Source of the DNA: Arthrobacter sp. StoSoilB20
Lineage (GTDB): Bacteria; Actinomycetota; Actinomycetes; Actinomycetales; Micrococcaceae
Reading direction: 5' to 3'
NCBI RefSeq assembly: GCF_019977295.1
Contig: NZ_AP024651.1
Location: forward strand, 2,976,001-3,040,000
Length of the DNA: 64,000 nt
Shown here in pieces: positions 25,591 to 32,690 of this stretch. The position numbers and the translations under genes are program-made. Every line of letters starts with the position of its first letter. The stretch's first letter is position 1. The notes under the pieces were generated by a model. That model worked only from the letters and a program-made list of their open reading frames with translations, was not told the origin of the DNA and ran no database searches.

Positions 25591-27351
25591 CTACTTGAAG
25601 CTGGCCCCGACCAGGCCGCGGGTGGCCGCCACGAGCTTCATGGGATCAGCGGATCCTGCCGGCGGAATGTACACCGCTACGGACTCGGCGAAGTTCAGCA
25701 CCATACCCGTGGTGGTTTCCTTTCCGCCTGCAAAGACGGCGGAATCGTCCTCAAGCAGGAGCTTGTCCCCAGCCGCCTTGGGCGTGCCTTCGAAAGCGAA
25801 GTCAAGGCGTCCCACCACCAATGCACCGCCGTCAGCAGTGCGCAGCACCACGGTCTGGTTGGTCACCGGGGTGTGGGTGAACTTGAAGTTGGCGCTGGTC
25901 CCGTTCTTCACGGTGTCTGCCTGGTAAGCCAAAGCACCGGCGATGTACGGGGAGGCCTGGCCGTCAGCAAGCTTGCTGCGGTTCGGGGAGTCAGGCGTGG
26001 TCAGCATTTCAGCCAGAATGCCCAAAGCCTCGTTGCCGCTGTACGCCAAACCGGTGTTGTCGCCGGCAGGTACTGGTTCAGTTCCTTCGCGGGGAACAGG
26101 GAACGACGGGAAGTTGGTGCCCGGCTGCAACGGAGCGCTGCCCCACAGCTTGTAGTTTTCGCGCGGCGAGAGCTGGACCAGTGTCAGGACCTGCGGCACA
26201 ACGTTGCCTTCGCCCTGGGTCAGGGCAAAGACCGTGCGGGGCCACTCGCGCTTGGTGCTGATGACGCTGCTCTGGAGTTTTGTGGCCCGCACGGGCATCC
26301 GTGCTTCGTAAGCCGATACCGCGGTGCGGATCTTGTAGTTCTGCGTGCGGATCTGCAGTTCCATCTTGTCCACGCGGGGAGCCAGCTTGGCTGCGTCCTT
26401 CGCTGCGTCAGCAGCATCCACTGTGCTTGCGACCTGTTCGAGGATCCGTTGCAGCTGGGATTCCAGGAGGACTGGAGTGCCGCCGTCGCCTTCGGCAGGA
26501 GCTGCTGCGGAAGAAGTGGAGGTGGCCTCCGGGGTGGTGGTGGCTTGGGCCGCGACAGCCGTGCCGCCTACCATGACCGCTGCCAGCGCAGCAGCGATGG
26601 CGGTAACCCGGAGTGCAGGACCTTCGGTTTCCGGGCCACGGCGGCGGTTTGCCTCACTTGAGCCGGACTGGACGGGAAGCGTGGTGGTGGCTTCCCCGTC
26701 ATCGTGCGGCTCGTCGTCCTGGCCGTCCTTGCGGCGGTTGGACAGGGCCTTGGCTATGAACGGCAGGGCAGCGCCCACCAGGATGATGATGATGCCCAGA
26801 ACAATCAGCGGCACGGCCCAAGGGGTGGTGGCGTTGTTCGGGAAAGTCATGGAAATAGACGACGGCGCGGGCTGGGTTCCGTCTGCAGCTACCAGCAGGG
26901 ACCACTCGCCATCGGCAGGCGGGTTCCAGGTGTAGTCCAGCTCGCCACTGGCGTCTTCGGTGCTGACCCACAGATCCGATCCGGCCGGGGAAGGTGCCGT
27001 TGCTTCACCGTCCACCGAGGTTGCCTCAAGTGACTTCTGGTCTGCCGACACGCCCGTCACGGTGGTGTGGGCGGTCTTGCCAACCCAGGCATCGACGTCG
27101 TCGGGGCGTCCGGTGGCGACCATGAAGTTGCCTTCGCCCTGGATCTTGATCTTCACTGGCCCGTCATGGAGGGCGATCAACTTTTGGTCGATCACCGTCA
27201 GCGGGGCAGCTTTGGTATCACTGGGAACCGAGGCGGTTACGGTCTCGGAGGGGGCCCAGAAAGTCAGCTGGCCAATGCCGGCCAGCATCGTCAGCAGGCC
27301 CAGCAGCACCAGCAAGGCTGCAGTCTTCAAACGCACAGGATCACCTATCAT
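25591..27351 (-). CDS. Large membrane-anchored protein of unknown function with internal signal-like segment
   Basis: 586 aa. TM helices are at about residues 9-29, 179-200 and 249-268. The first extracytoplasmic part (30-178) is beta-rich. A charged cytoplasmic stretch RRKDGQDDEPHDDGEATTT follows TM2. TM3 (RVTAIAAALAAVMVGGTAVA, then AQA) looks like a signal peptide placed inside the chain, and the ~300-residue C-terminal part is exported by topology. No enzyme motif is recognised. Related actinobacterial proteins are annotated only as hypothetical or as a DUF. It is monocistronic, and the following gene starts 37 bp away. Confidence 0.8.
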   Translation of the reverse strand: MIGDPVRLKTAALLVLLGLLTMLAGIGQLTFWAPSETVTASVPSDTKAAPLTVIDQKLIALHDGPVKIKIQGEGNFMVATGRPDDVDAWVGKTAHTTVTGVSADQKSLEATSVDGEATAPSPAGSDLWVSTEDASGELDYTWNPPADGEWSLLVAADGTQPAPSSISMTFPNNATTPWAVPLIVLGIIIILVGAALPFIAKALSNRRKDGQDDEPHDDGEATTTLPVQSGSSEANRRRGPETEGPALRVTAIAAALAAVMVGGTAVAAQATTTPEATSTSSAAAPAEGDGGTPVLLESQLQRILEQVASTVDAADAAKDAAKLAPRVDKMELQIRTQNYKIRTAVSAYEARMPVRATKLQSSVISTKREWPRTVFALTQGEGNVVPQVLTLVQLSPRENYKLWGSAPLQPGTNFPSFPVPREGTEPVPAGDNTGLAYSGNEALGILAEMLTTPDSPNRSKLADGQASPYIAGALAYQADTVKNGTSANFKFTHTPVTNQTVVLRTADGGALVVGRLDFAFEGTPKAAGDKLLLEDDSAVFAGGKETTTGMVLNFAESVAVYIPPAGSADPMKLVAATRGLVGASFK

Positions 27352-27553
27352 CAGCGGTCGTTGAACTTCAAGGGTAACCGTTTTGTTATCAGAGAGTCAG
27401 ATCGGGGTGATCGGGGCAACATCCCCAAAAGCCCGCCACCGCGCCGCTGCAGCGCCATTCCGCGCTCCTGATAGTGTGGCGATGATCATGATATCCGGGC
27501 CCTTTAGCGCCTGAATCAGCCCCTTACCACTAGTGAAAAGGCAGCAAAACCGC

Positions 27554-28846
27554 GTGAAAGACCACTTGGAGCCCCGTCCCTCCGATGAGACCGGGTCAAG
27601 TGCGGTGGACGCTCCCTCGGACGGCACCGCCGCAACGGTTCCGGTTCGCACCGGACGCCTCGCCGCCTTGGGACGCAGGCTCAGGCAGCCCATCCCCGGA
27701 GCCCGCACCCGCGTCCGGTTCGAAATGCCACCGGAAGACGAATCCGAAGAAGGCCGCAGGGGGCCCGGTTCCGAGGACGACCACGGCTTCGGAGCGCCCG
27801 GGCCACGCATGTCCTCCCAGCACCCGCTCTATGTCGGATTCATGGGGACCGCAGGCGTCGGGATTGCATTGGCAGTGTTCTATATCGCCAGCAATACCAC
27901 CCAGCTCATCCTGTGGATTGTTGCCGCACTCTTCATAGCCTTGGGGCTTGACCCCGTGGTCCGCTGGCTTGAGTCCCGGCGGGTTCCCCGCCCTGCGGGC
28001 ATCCTGATTTCCGTTTCGGCCCTCGTCCTGGCCGTGGCCGGGTTCTTCGCCACCCTGATCCCGACGATTGTTGAGCAGGTATCGGAAATTGTCCGCCAGG
28101 CCCCGGAATGGATCCGCGGGTTCCTTGACTCGGACTTTTTCCGCAACGCCGACAGCCAGTTTGGCGTCCGTGACCGCATCACCACGGAACTGGACAAGTT
28201 CGTCAAGGATCCCGAGGCCATGGGCGGCATCTTCGGAGGCGTCGTTGGTTTCGGATCCACAGTTGCCAACGGCCTGTTCGGCTCGCTGATTGTGCTGGTC
28301 CTCAGCCTTTACTTCCTGGCTGCGCTCCCCTCCATGAAGAAGTGGGCCTACCGCCTGGCCCCCCGTTCACGCCGTCCCCGGGTTGAGGCCCTTTCCGAGG
28401 CCATCACTGATTCCGTGGGCAACTACGTGATCGGCCAGGCCTGCGTTGCCCTCCTGAACGCCATCTTCGCCTTCATTGTGATGACCATCCTGGGCATCCC
28501 GTTCAGCGTCCTGCTTGCTTTCGTGGTGGCCCTGCTCGCCTTCATTCCGCTGGTAGGTGGCCTGATCGCCGCCGTCGTGGTCATCCTGGTCTCCCTCACC
28601 GCGGGGTGGCAGACTGCCGTGGTCTACGCGATCGCCTACTTCGCCTACCTTCAGTTCGAGGCGTACTTCATCTCTCCGCGCATCATGCAGCGAGCCGTGG
28701 CCGTCCCCGGCGCCGTTGCTGTGATCTCGGTGATTGCCGGCGGCAGCCTGCTCGGTGTCCTGGGTGCCCTGATCGCCATCCCGACCGCCGCGGCGATCAT
28801 GCTGCTGATCAAGGAAGTTTTCATCGTCCGCCAAGACCGGCACTGA
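27554..28846 (+). CDS. AI-2E family transporter (TqsA/YdiK-like)
   Basis: 430 aa from the chosen start. Seven to eight TM helices begin near residue 95, after a ~90-residue charged cytoplasmic tail (Arg/Glu/Pro-rich). AI-2E features are ARRFVPR-like LESRRVPRPAGILISVSALV, the FFRNADSQFGVRDRIT extracellular domain, and the C-terminal YFISPRIMQRAVAVPGAV and LGVLGALIAIPTAAAI. Family members export or exchange small molecules, and the substrate here is unknown. The start is uncertain: GTG 27554 has AAAAGG 12 bases upstream, while GTG 27533 has no ribosome site. Confidence 0.88.
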   Translation: MKDHLEPRPSDETGSSAVDAPSDGTAATVPVRTGRLAALGRRLRQPIPGARTRVRFEMPPEDESEEGRRGPGSEDDHGFGAPGPRMSSQHPLYVGFMGTAGVGIALAVFYIASNTTQLILWIVAALFIALGLDPVVRWLESRRVPRPAGILISVSALVLAVAGFFATLIPTIVEQVSEIVRQAPEWIRGFLDSDFFRNADSQFGVRDRITTELDKFVKDPEAMGGIFGGVVGFGSTVANGLFGSLIVLVLSLYFLAALPSMKKWAYRLAPRSRRPRVEALSEAITDSVGNYVIGQACVALLNAIFAFIVMTILGIPFSVLLAFVVALLAFIPLVGGLIAAVVVILVSLTAGWQTAVVYAIAYFAYLQFEAYFISPRIMQRAVAVPGAVAVISVIAGGSLLGVLGALIAIPTAAAIMLLIKEVFIVRQDRH

Positions 28847-28849
28847 CGG

Positions 28850-28864
28850 CCCCGCAATGCGGGG
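28850..28864. terminator. Short GC hairpin between convergent genes
   Basis: CCCCGC-AAT-GCGGGG lies between the AI-2E transporter stop and the converging hydrolase stop at 28865. The stem is six base pairs with a following TTAG. Small but well placed. Confidence 0.45.
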
Positions 28865-29659
28865 TTAGGCGTTGGCCACAGGCCCGGCCCAATCACGCGG
28901 CAGGCCGTCCACGCCGGCACCTGCTGGAGTAACGTCGTCGACGATCTCGTTCAGGACGCGCGCGGCGTACTTCTCCCCCACCCACAGGTGCTTGGCGCCG
29001 TCGACGCCGACAAGCCGGGCCTGCGGGACAAGGCTGAACCGCTGGGCTGCTTCGGCAGGCTGCAGGTAGTCATCGTGTTCCGGCACCAGGACCGTGAGCG
29101 GCTTCCCGGATGCCGCCCACTCCTTCACGTGGACATCCGTGGCCCGGTGCAAGGGCGGGGACAACAACACGGCCCCTTCGATCTCCGAAGCCACCGGCTG
29201 CACAGCGCCGTACATCAAGGCAAGTTCCGTGCCAAAGGACCAACCGACCAGCCAACGGTTCGGCAGGCCCCGCTCAACAGCAAACCGTACCGCCGCCTCT
29301 ACGTCGTACCGCTCCCCGATGCCTTCTTCGAATTCTCCATCGCTGGTCCCGCGGGGAGACTGGGTGCCGCGCGTGTTGAACCTCAGCACAGCCACTCCGG
29401 CCAGCGCCGGGAGCCTGTAGGAGGCCTTCCGGTAGACGTGGGAATCCATGAACCCGCCGTGGGTCGGCAATGGATGGAGAGTAATGAGCGTCGCGGTGAT
29501 CTCGCCGGATTCCGGAAGTGCCAACTCGCCCAGCAACACCTTGCCGTCCTCTGTGGTGAACTCCACATTCTCGCGGCGGGCGGGCAGGACAGTCGAAGCG
29601 CGGATCTCCGATGGGGCAGCCTGCGGGGTAAATACGAACGAGGCGGGGTCGAAAGTCAT
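28865..29659 (-). CDS. Alpha/beta hydrolase
   Basis: 264 aa. The nucleophile elbow GWSFGTELAL (GxSxG), the acid residue in VLVPEHDDYL and the His in VDGAKHLWVG give a full Ser-Asp-His triad. ITLHPLPTHGGFMDSHVYRK is the oxyanion-hole region. It belongs to the dienelactone-hydrolase/KANL3-like hydrolase group by eye. The substrate is unknown. It is co-oriented with the zinc-ribbon protein gene starting at 30010, 18 bp away. Confidence 0.85.
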   Translation of the reverse strand: MTFDPASFVFTPQAAPSEIRASTVLPARRENVEFTTEDGKVLLGELALPESGEITATLITLHPLPTHGGFMDSHVYRKASYRLPALAGVAVLRFNTRGTQSPRGTSDGEFEEGIGERYDVEAAVRFAVERGLPNRWLVGWSFGTELALMYGAVQPVASEIEGAVLLSPPLHRATDVHVKEWAASGKPLTVLVPEHDDYLQPAEAAQRFSLVPQARLVGVDGAKHLWVGEKYAARVLNEIVDDVTPAGAGVDGLPRDWAGPVANA

Positions 29660-29677
29660 GGTTCCCAGCCTAGCGAA

Positions 29678-30010
29678 TCAGCGGTAGCGGTAGGTCCTGC
29701 CGGTCCAGCAATTGGTGTGCCAGTGCCGGCGTTCGGCCAGCCCTGCGGCCTGACCGAACAGGTGGCTGTCGGACCACACCACCAGATGCGCGATGCCTGG
29801 GACGATTGCGGTGGAACAGCCGGGGCAAATGTACTGCTTCTCCGCTTTTTTGGCCGTCATGGTCCTGACCATCCAGTCACCATCCGGGGCGCTCTCACGC
29901 CGGGCAATTCCGCCCCTTGCCCGTTCCAGGTCAATCTCGGATACCGGCTCGGCCCACTTGCCGGAGCGTGCGCTGGACGCGTTGCGACGAGGTCGGTTGG
30001 AGCGGGGCAT
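29678..30010 (-). CDS. Conserved small actinobacterial protein with CxxC zinc-ribbon-like site
   Basis: 110 aa, basic N-terminus (MPRSNRPRRNASSARS), central MVRTMTAKKAEKQYICPGC and a C-terminal HWHTNCW. The CPGC pair plus His/Cys at the end could form a zinc site. It sits head-to-head with nucS, with 57 bp between start codons, and this neighbourhood recurs in actinobacteria, so a shared repair or regulatory role is possible (inference). I used the ATG at 30008-30010. The much longer open frame continuing into 31444 is antisense to nucS and nagA and is not coding. Confidence 0.8.
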   Translation of the reverse strand: MPRSNRPRRNASSARSGKWAEPVSEIDLERARGGIARRESAPDGDWMVRTMTAKKAEKQYICPGCSTAIVPGIAHLVVWSDSHLFGQAAGLAERRHWHTNCWTGRTYRYR

Positions 30011-30067
30011 GCTTCCATTCTGCCCCAGCCACCCTGTTGCAGATGGTGAGACGGTAATGTGGAGCGG

Positions 30068-30763
30068 GTGCGACTCGTCATAGCCCGTTGTTCTGTTGAT
30101 TACGTTGGCCGCCTCAAGGCCCACCTTCCCCTCGCCACCCGGCTGCTGCTGGTCAAGGCCGATGGCTCCGTGCTGGTGCACTCGGACGGCGGCTCCTACA
30201 AACCGCTGAACTGGATGAGTCCCCCGGCCACACTGCGGGTGACGACGCCGGAGGAGACCGACGTAGAGGAAGGCGTCGTGGAACAGTGGACCGTCCAGTC
30301 CGCCAAGACCGATGACCGCCTGATCATCAACATTTACGAGCAGCTGCATGACACCTCGCACGAGCTCGGTACAGATCCCGGCCTGATCAAGGACGGAGTG
30401 GAAGCCGATCTCCAGCGGCTCCTCGCTGAGCAGATCGAGACACTCGGAACCGGCTACTCGCTCATCCGGCGTGAGTACTTCACGGCGATCGGACCGGTGG
30501 ATATCCTTGCCCGGGACGCCAACGGAGCCACAGTTGCCGTAGAACTGAAGCGACGCGGCGACATCGACGGCGTCGAGCAGCTCACCAGGTACCTGGAGCT
30601 GTTGAACCGCGACCCCCTGCTGGCACCTGTGCGTGGCATTTTCGCCGCCCAACAGATCAAGCCGCAGGCGAAGGTCCTGGCGAACGATCGCGGCATTGCC
30701 TGCGTAACGCTCGATTATGACGCCATGCGCGGCGTGGATGACAGTGAGTCCCGGCTCTTCTAG
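30068..30763 (+). CDS. nucS: Endonuclease NucS (EndoMS, non-canonical mismatch repair)
   Basis: 231 aa. It cuts mismatched DNA in actinobacteria that lack MutS/MutL. The nuclease core reads GPVDILARD (D145) and [18 protein letters not shown] (E159, K161, then Q171), the D-ExK-Q pattern. N-terminal [16 protein letters not shown] is the dimerisation half. The last residues, SESRLF, resemble a beta-clamp-binding tail. The GTG start at 30068 (ribosome site GGAG) is preferred to the GTG 9 bp upstream. It lies in front of nagA with a 45-bp gap. Confidence 0.96.
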   Translation: MRLVIARCSVDYVGRLKAHLPLATRLLLVKADGSVLVHSDGGSYKPLNWMSPPATLRVTTPEETDVEEGVVEQWTVQSAKTDDRLIINIYEQLHDTSHELGTDPGLIKDGVEADLQRLLAEQIETLGTGYSLIRREYFTAIGPVDILARDANGATVAVELKRRGDIDGVEQLTRYLELLNRDPLLAPVRGIFAAQQIKPQAKVLANDRGIACVTLDYDAMRGVDDSESRLF

Positions 30764-30808
30764 CCTCTTCCCCAGGCACCTGTGCCGCAGGCCACTAGAA
30801 TCAACAGC

Positions 30809-32062
30809 ATGACTGCCGCAGATCGCTTGCCCACTTCTTCCGCGCCGAGCCACCAGATCATCAAAGGCACGATCGTCAGCGATGGCGAGGTGGTTCAGGA
30901 CGGCCTTGTTGCCATTGAAGGCGACAGGATTGCCTACGCCGGACCTGCGGACGGCTTTGATCCGGCAGCTTTCGAAGGCTTCCAGAGCGCTGTCCGGCTT
31001 GGAGTTCCCAGCGGCAGCTACCTCATTCCAGGACTGGTGGATGTTCACTGCCACGGCGGAAACGGCGGGGATTTTCCTGGCGGAGATGAGGCCTCGGCGC
31101 GCCAGGCCGTGGATTTCCTGCACCGTTCGGGCACCACGACGTTCCTTGCCAGCATGGTGACCGCACCCCCGGAAGACCTCCTCCGTGGCATCCAGCTGTA
31201 CGTGAAGCTGGCCGCTGAAGGCCTTGTTGCCGGAATTCATCTCGAAGGCCCCTTCCTTTCCCATGCCCGCTGTGGAGCCCAGAACCCGGAATATTTGCTG
31301 GAACCGGACCTGGACCTCATGGAGGAACTCGTCGGCGCCGCAGCCGGCAAGCTGGCCACCATGACCTACGCGCCTGAGCTTCCGGGTGCCGCGGCACTGG
31401 TTGACCTGATGACGTCCCACGGCGTGACCCCGTCTCTGGGACACACCGATTGCGACGACGCCACCGCTGCTGCGTCGCTGGCTGCCGCCCGCGAGGGGCT
31501 GGAATCAGCAGGGTTCGACGGCGTCAGCTCGCTTCCCACCGTGACGCACCTTTTCAATGGGATGCCACCGATGCACCACCGCGCCCCAGGCCCGGTGGCA
31601 GCGTGCCTTCGAATGGCCCAGGAAGGCAAAGCCGTGGTGGAACTCATCGCCGACGGCACGCACCTGGACCCCAGCATGGTGGCCACGGTCTTCCAATTGG
31701 TGGGAGCGGCCAACATCGTCCTGGTGACCGATTCCATGGCGGCGGCCGGCCTTTCCGATGGCAGCTACATGCTGGGCCCCTCCCCCGTGACGGTCAGCGA
31801 CGGCGTTGCCACCCTTGATGCCACCGGATCCATCGCCGGCGGCACCGCCACCCTCCTGGAGGTCGTTCGCAAAACGGCAAGTGCCGGCGTCGCTCTTCCC
31901 GATGTCATTTGCTCCGCTACAGCTGTGCCCGCAGCTGTCCTGGGCCTTTCGGATGAAATTGGCGGACTGCGCCGCGGACTGCGCGCAGACGTTGTTGTTA
32001 CCGACGGGGACCTGGAACTCACCGGCGTGATGCGCAACGGCATCTGGTTGTCCCAGAGCTAA
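30809..32062 (+). CDS. nagA: N-acetylglucosamine-6-phosphate deacetylase
   Basis: 417 aa. It removes the acetyl group of GlcNAc-6-P, producing the substrate of nagB (20.0-20.8 kb, opposite strand). Metal and catalytic motifs are VDVHCHGGNGGDF (HxHG), GIHLEGPFLSHARCGAQNP (Glu), SLGHTDCDDATA (His), THLFNGMPPMHHRAPG (His) and LVTDSMAAAGLSDG (catalytic Asp). The ATG at 30809 (MTAADRLPTSS) is chosen, with 30 residues before the conserved core. nagA and nagB are not linked as an operon here. Confidence 0.94.
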   Translation: MTAADRLPTSSAPSHQIIKGTIVSDGEVVQDGLVAIEGDRIAYAGPADGFDPAAFEGFQSAVRLGVPSGSYLIPGLVDVHCHGGNGGDFPGGDEASARQAVDFLHRSGTTTFLASMVTAPPEDLLRGIQLYVKLAAEGLVAGIHLEGPFLSHARCGAQNPEYLLEPDLDLMEELVGAAAGKLATMTYAPELPGAAALVDLMTSHGVTPSLGHTDCDDATAAASLAAAREGLESAGFDGVSSLPTVTHLFNGMPPMHHRAPGPVAACLRMAQEGKAVVELIADGTHLDPSMVATVFQLVGAANIVLVTDSMAAAGLSDGSYMLGPSPVTVSDGVATLDATGSIAGGTATLLEVVRKTASAGVALPDVICSATAVPAAVLGLSDEIGGLRRGLRADVVVTDGDLELTGVMRNGIWLSQS

Positions 32063-32125
32063 TTCGCTGCTGCTGCGTTACCTTCTTTTTACCGAAAATT
32101 TTCCCGAATTGCCCAAAAGACCGTT

Positions 32126-32321
32126 GACCTGCGGCAGGCCACATGAAAGTGTTGTAGCAGTCTTTGTGTAGGTGGTTTTCATGCTCGCAAGACGAGTTGC
32201 GAGCGTGAAGCTCCTGCGAAACCAATCCGGGTCCGCCCGGATGGAATCCAAGGTCTTCTCGCGGAGTAACAAAGCCGGTACGAGGTGTATCGGACTGATG
32301 TTCCACAATGAGGAGAAATAC
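32126..32321 (+). promoter_or_regulatory. Structured 5' leader of the cold-shock gene
   Basis: The region holds two hairpins, GCTCGCAA/TTGCGAGC (32183-32190 with 32197-32204) and TCCGGG/CCCGGA (32226-32231 with 32236-32241), before the AGGAG ribosome site (~32310). A TTGACC -35-like box lies near 32122-32127, with no clear -10. Long structured leaders are known in cspA genes as cold-responsive elements. That this one works so is inference. Confidence 0.5.
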
Positions 32322-32525
32322 ATGGCACTGGGAACCGTCAAGTGGTTCAACGCTGAAAAGGGCTTCGGCTTCATCACCCCGGATGACTCGGATGGGGACG
32401 TTTTTGTTCACTACTCCGAGATCCAGACCGGCGGATTCAAGACCCTCGATGAGAACCAGCGCGTTCAGTTCGAGATCGGCCAGGGCGCCAAGGGCCCCCA
32501 GGCAACCGGCGTTACCGTCGTCTAG
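32322..32525 (+). CDS. Cold-shock protein CspA family
   Basis: 67 aa single cold-shock domain, an RNA chaperone. It carries both RNA-binding motifs, KGFGFITP (RNP1) and VFVHYSEI (RNP2), with [14 protein letters not shown] as the N-terminus. The length is exactly typical. The ATG at 32322 has GAGGAG upstream. An upstream open frame in the same phase is leader. It ends at a strong hairpin terminator. Confidence 0.97.
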   Translation: MALGTVKWFNAEKGFGFITPDDSDGDVFVHYSEIQTGGFKTLDENQRVQFEIGQGAKGPQATGVTVV

Positions 32526-32561
32526 TCTTACCCGTTGAATTCTGCTGGTTGCAGATTCAAC

Positions 32562-32603
32562 AAACACGTTGACCCCGGCTTTCATGCCGGGGTCAACGTG
32601 TTT
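32562..32603 (+). terminator. Rho-independent terminator of the cold-shock gene
   Basis: An 18-bp perfect stem pairs 32562-32579 with 32586-32603 (AAACACGTTGACCCCGGC arms) around loop TTTCAT. The right arm ends in TTT. It lies 36 bp after the cold-shock stop codon. Confidence 0.9.
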
Positions 32604-32690
32604 AAGGACAGTAATGTCTGATATCCCAACAACTGCTGTTACTAACCGTGAAGAAAGCAGAAACCGCGGTTCTGAATGGCCCTTGCCTAT

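Noticed and set aside
30011..31444. Very long minus-strand open frame continuous with the zinc-ribbon protein gene
   Set aside because: It is antisense to nucS and nagA, both clearly coding, and its translation has no conserved motif. Only the 29678-30010 part is kept.
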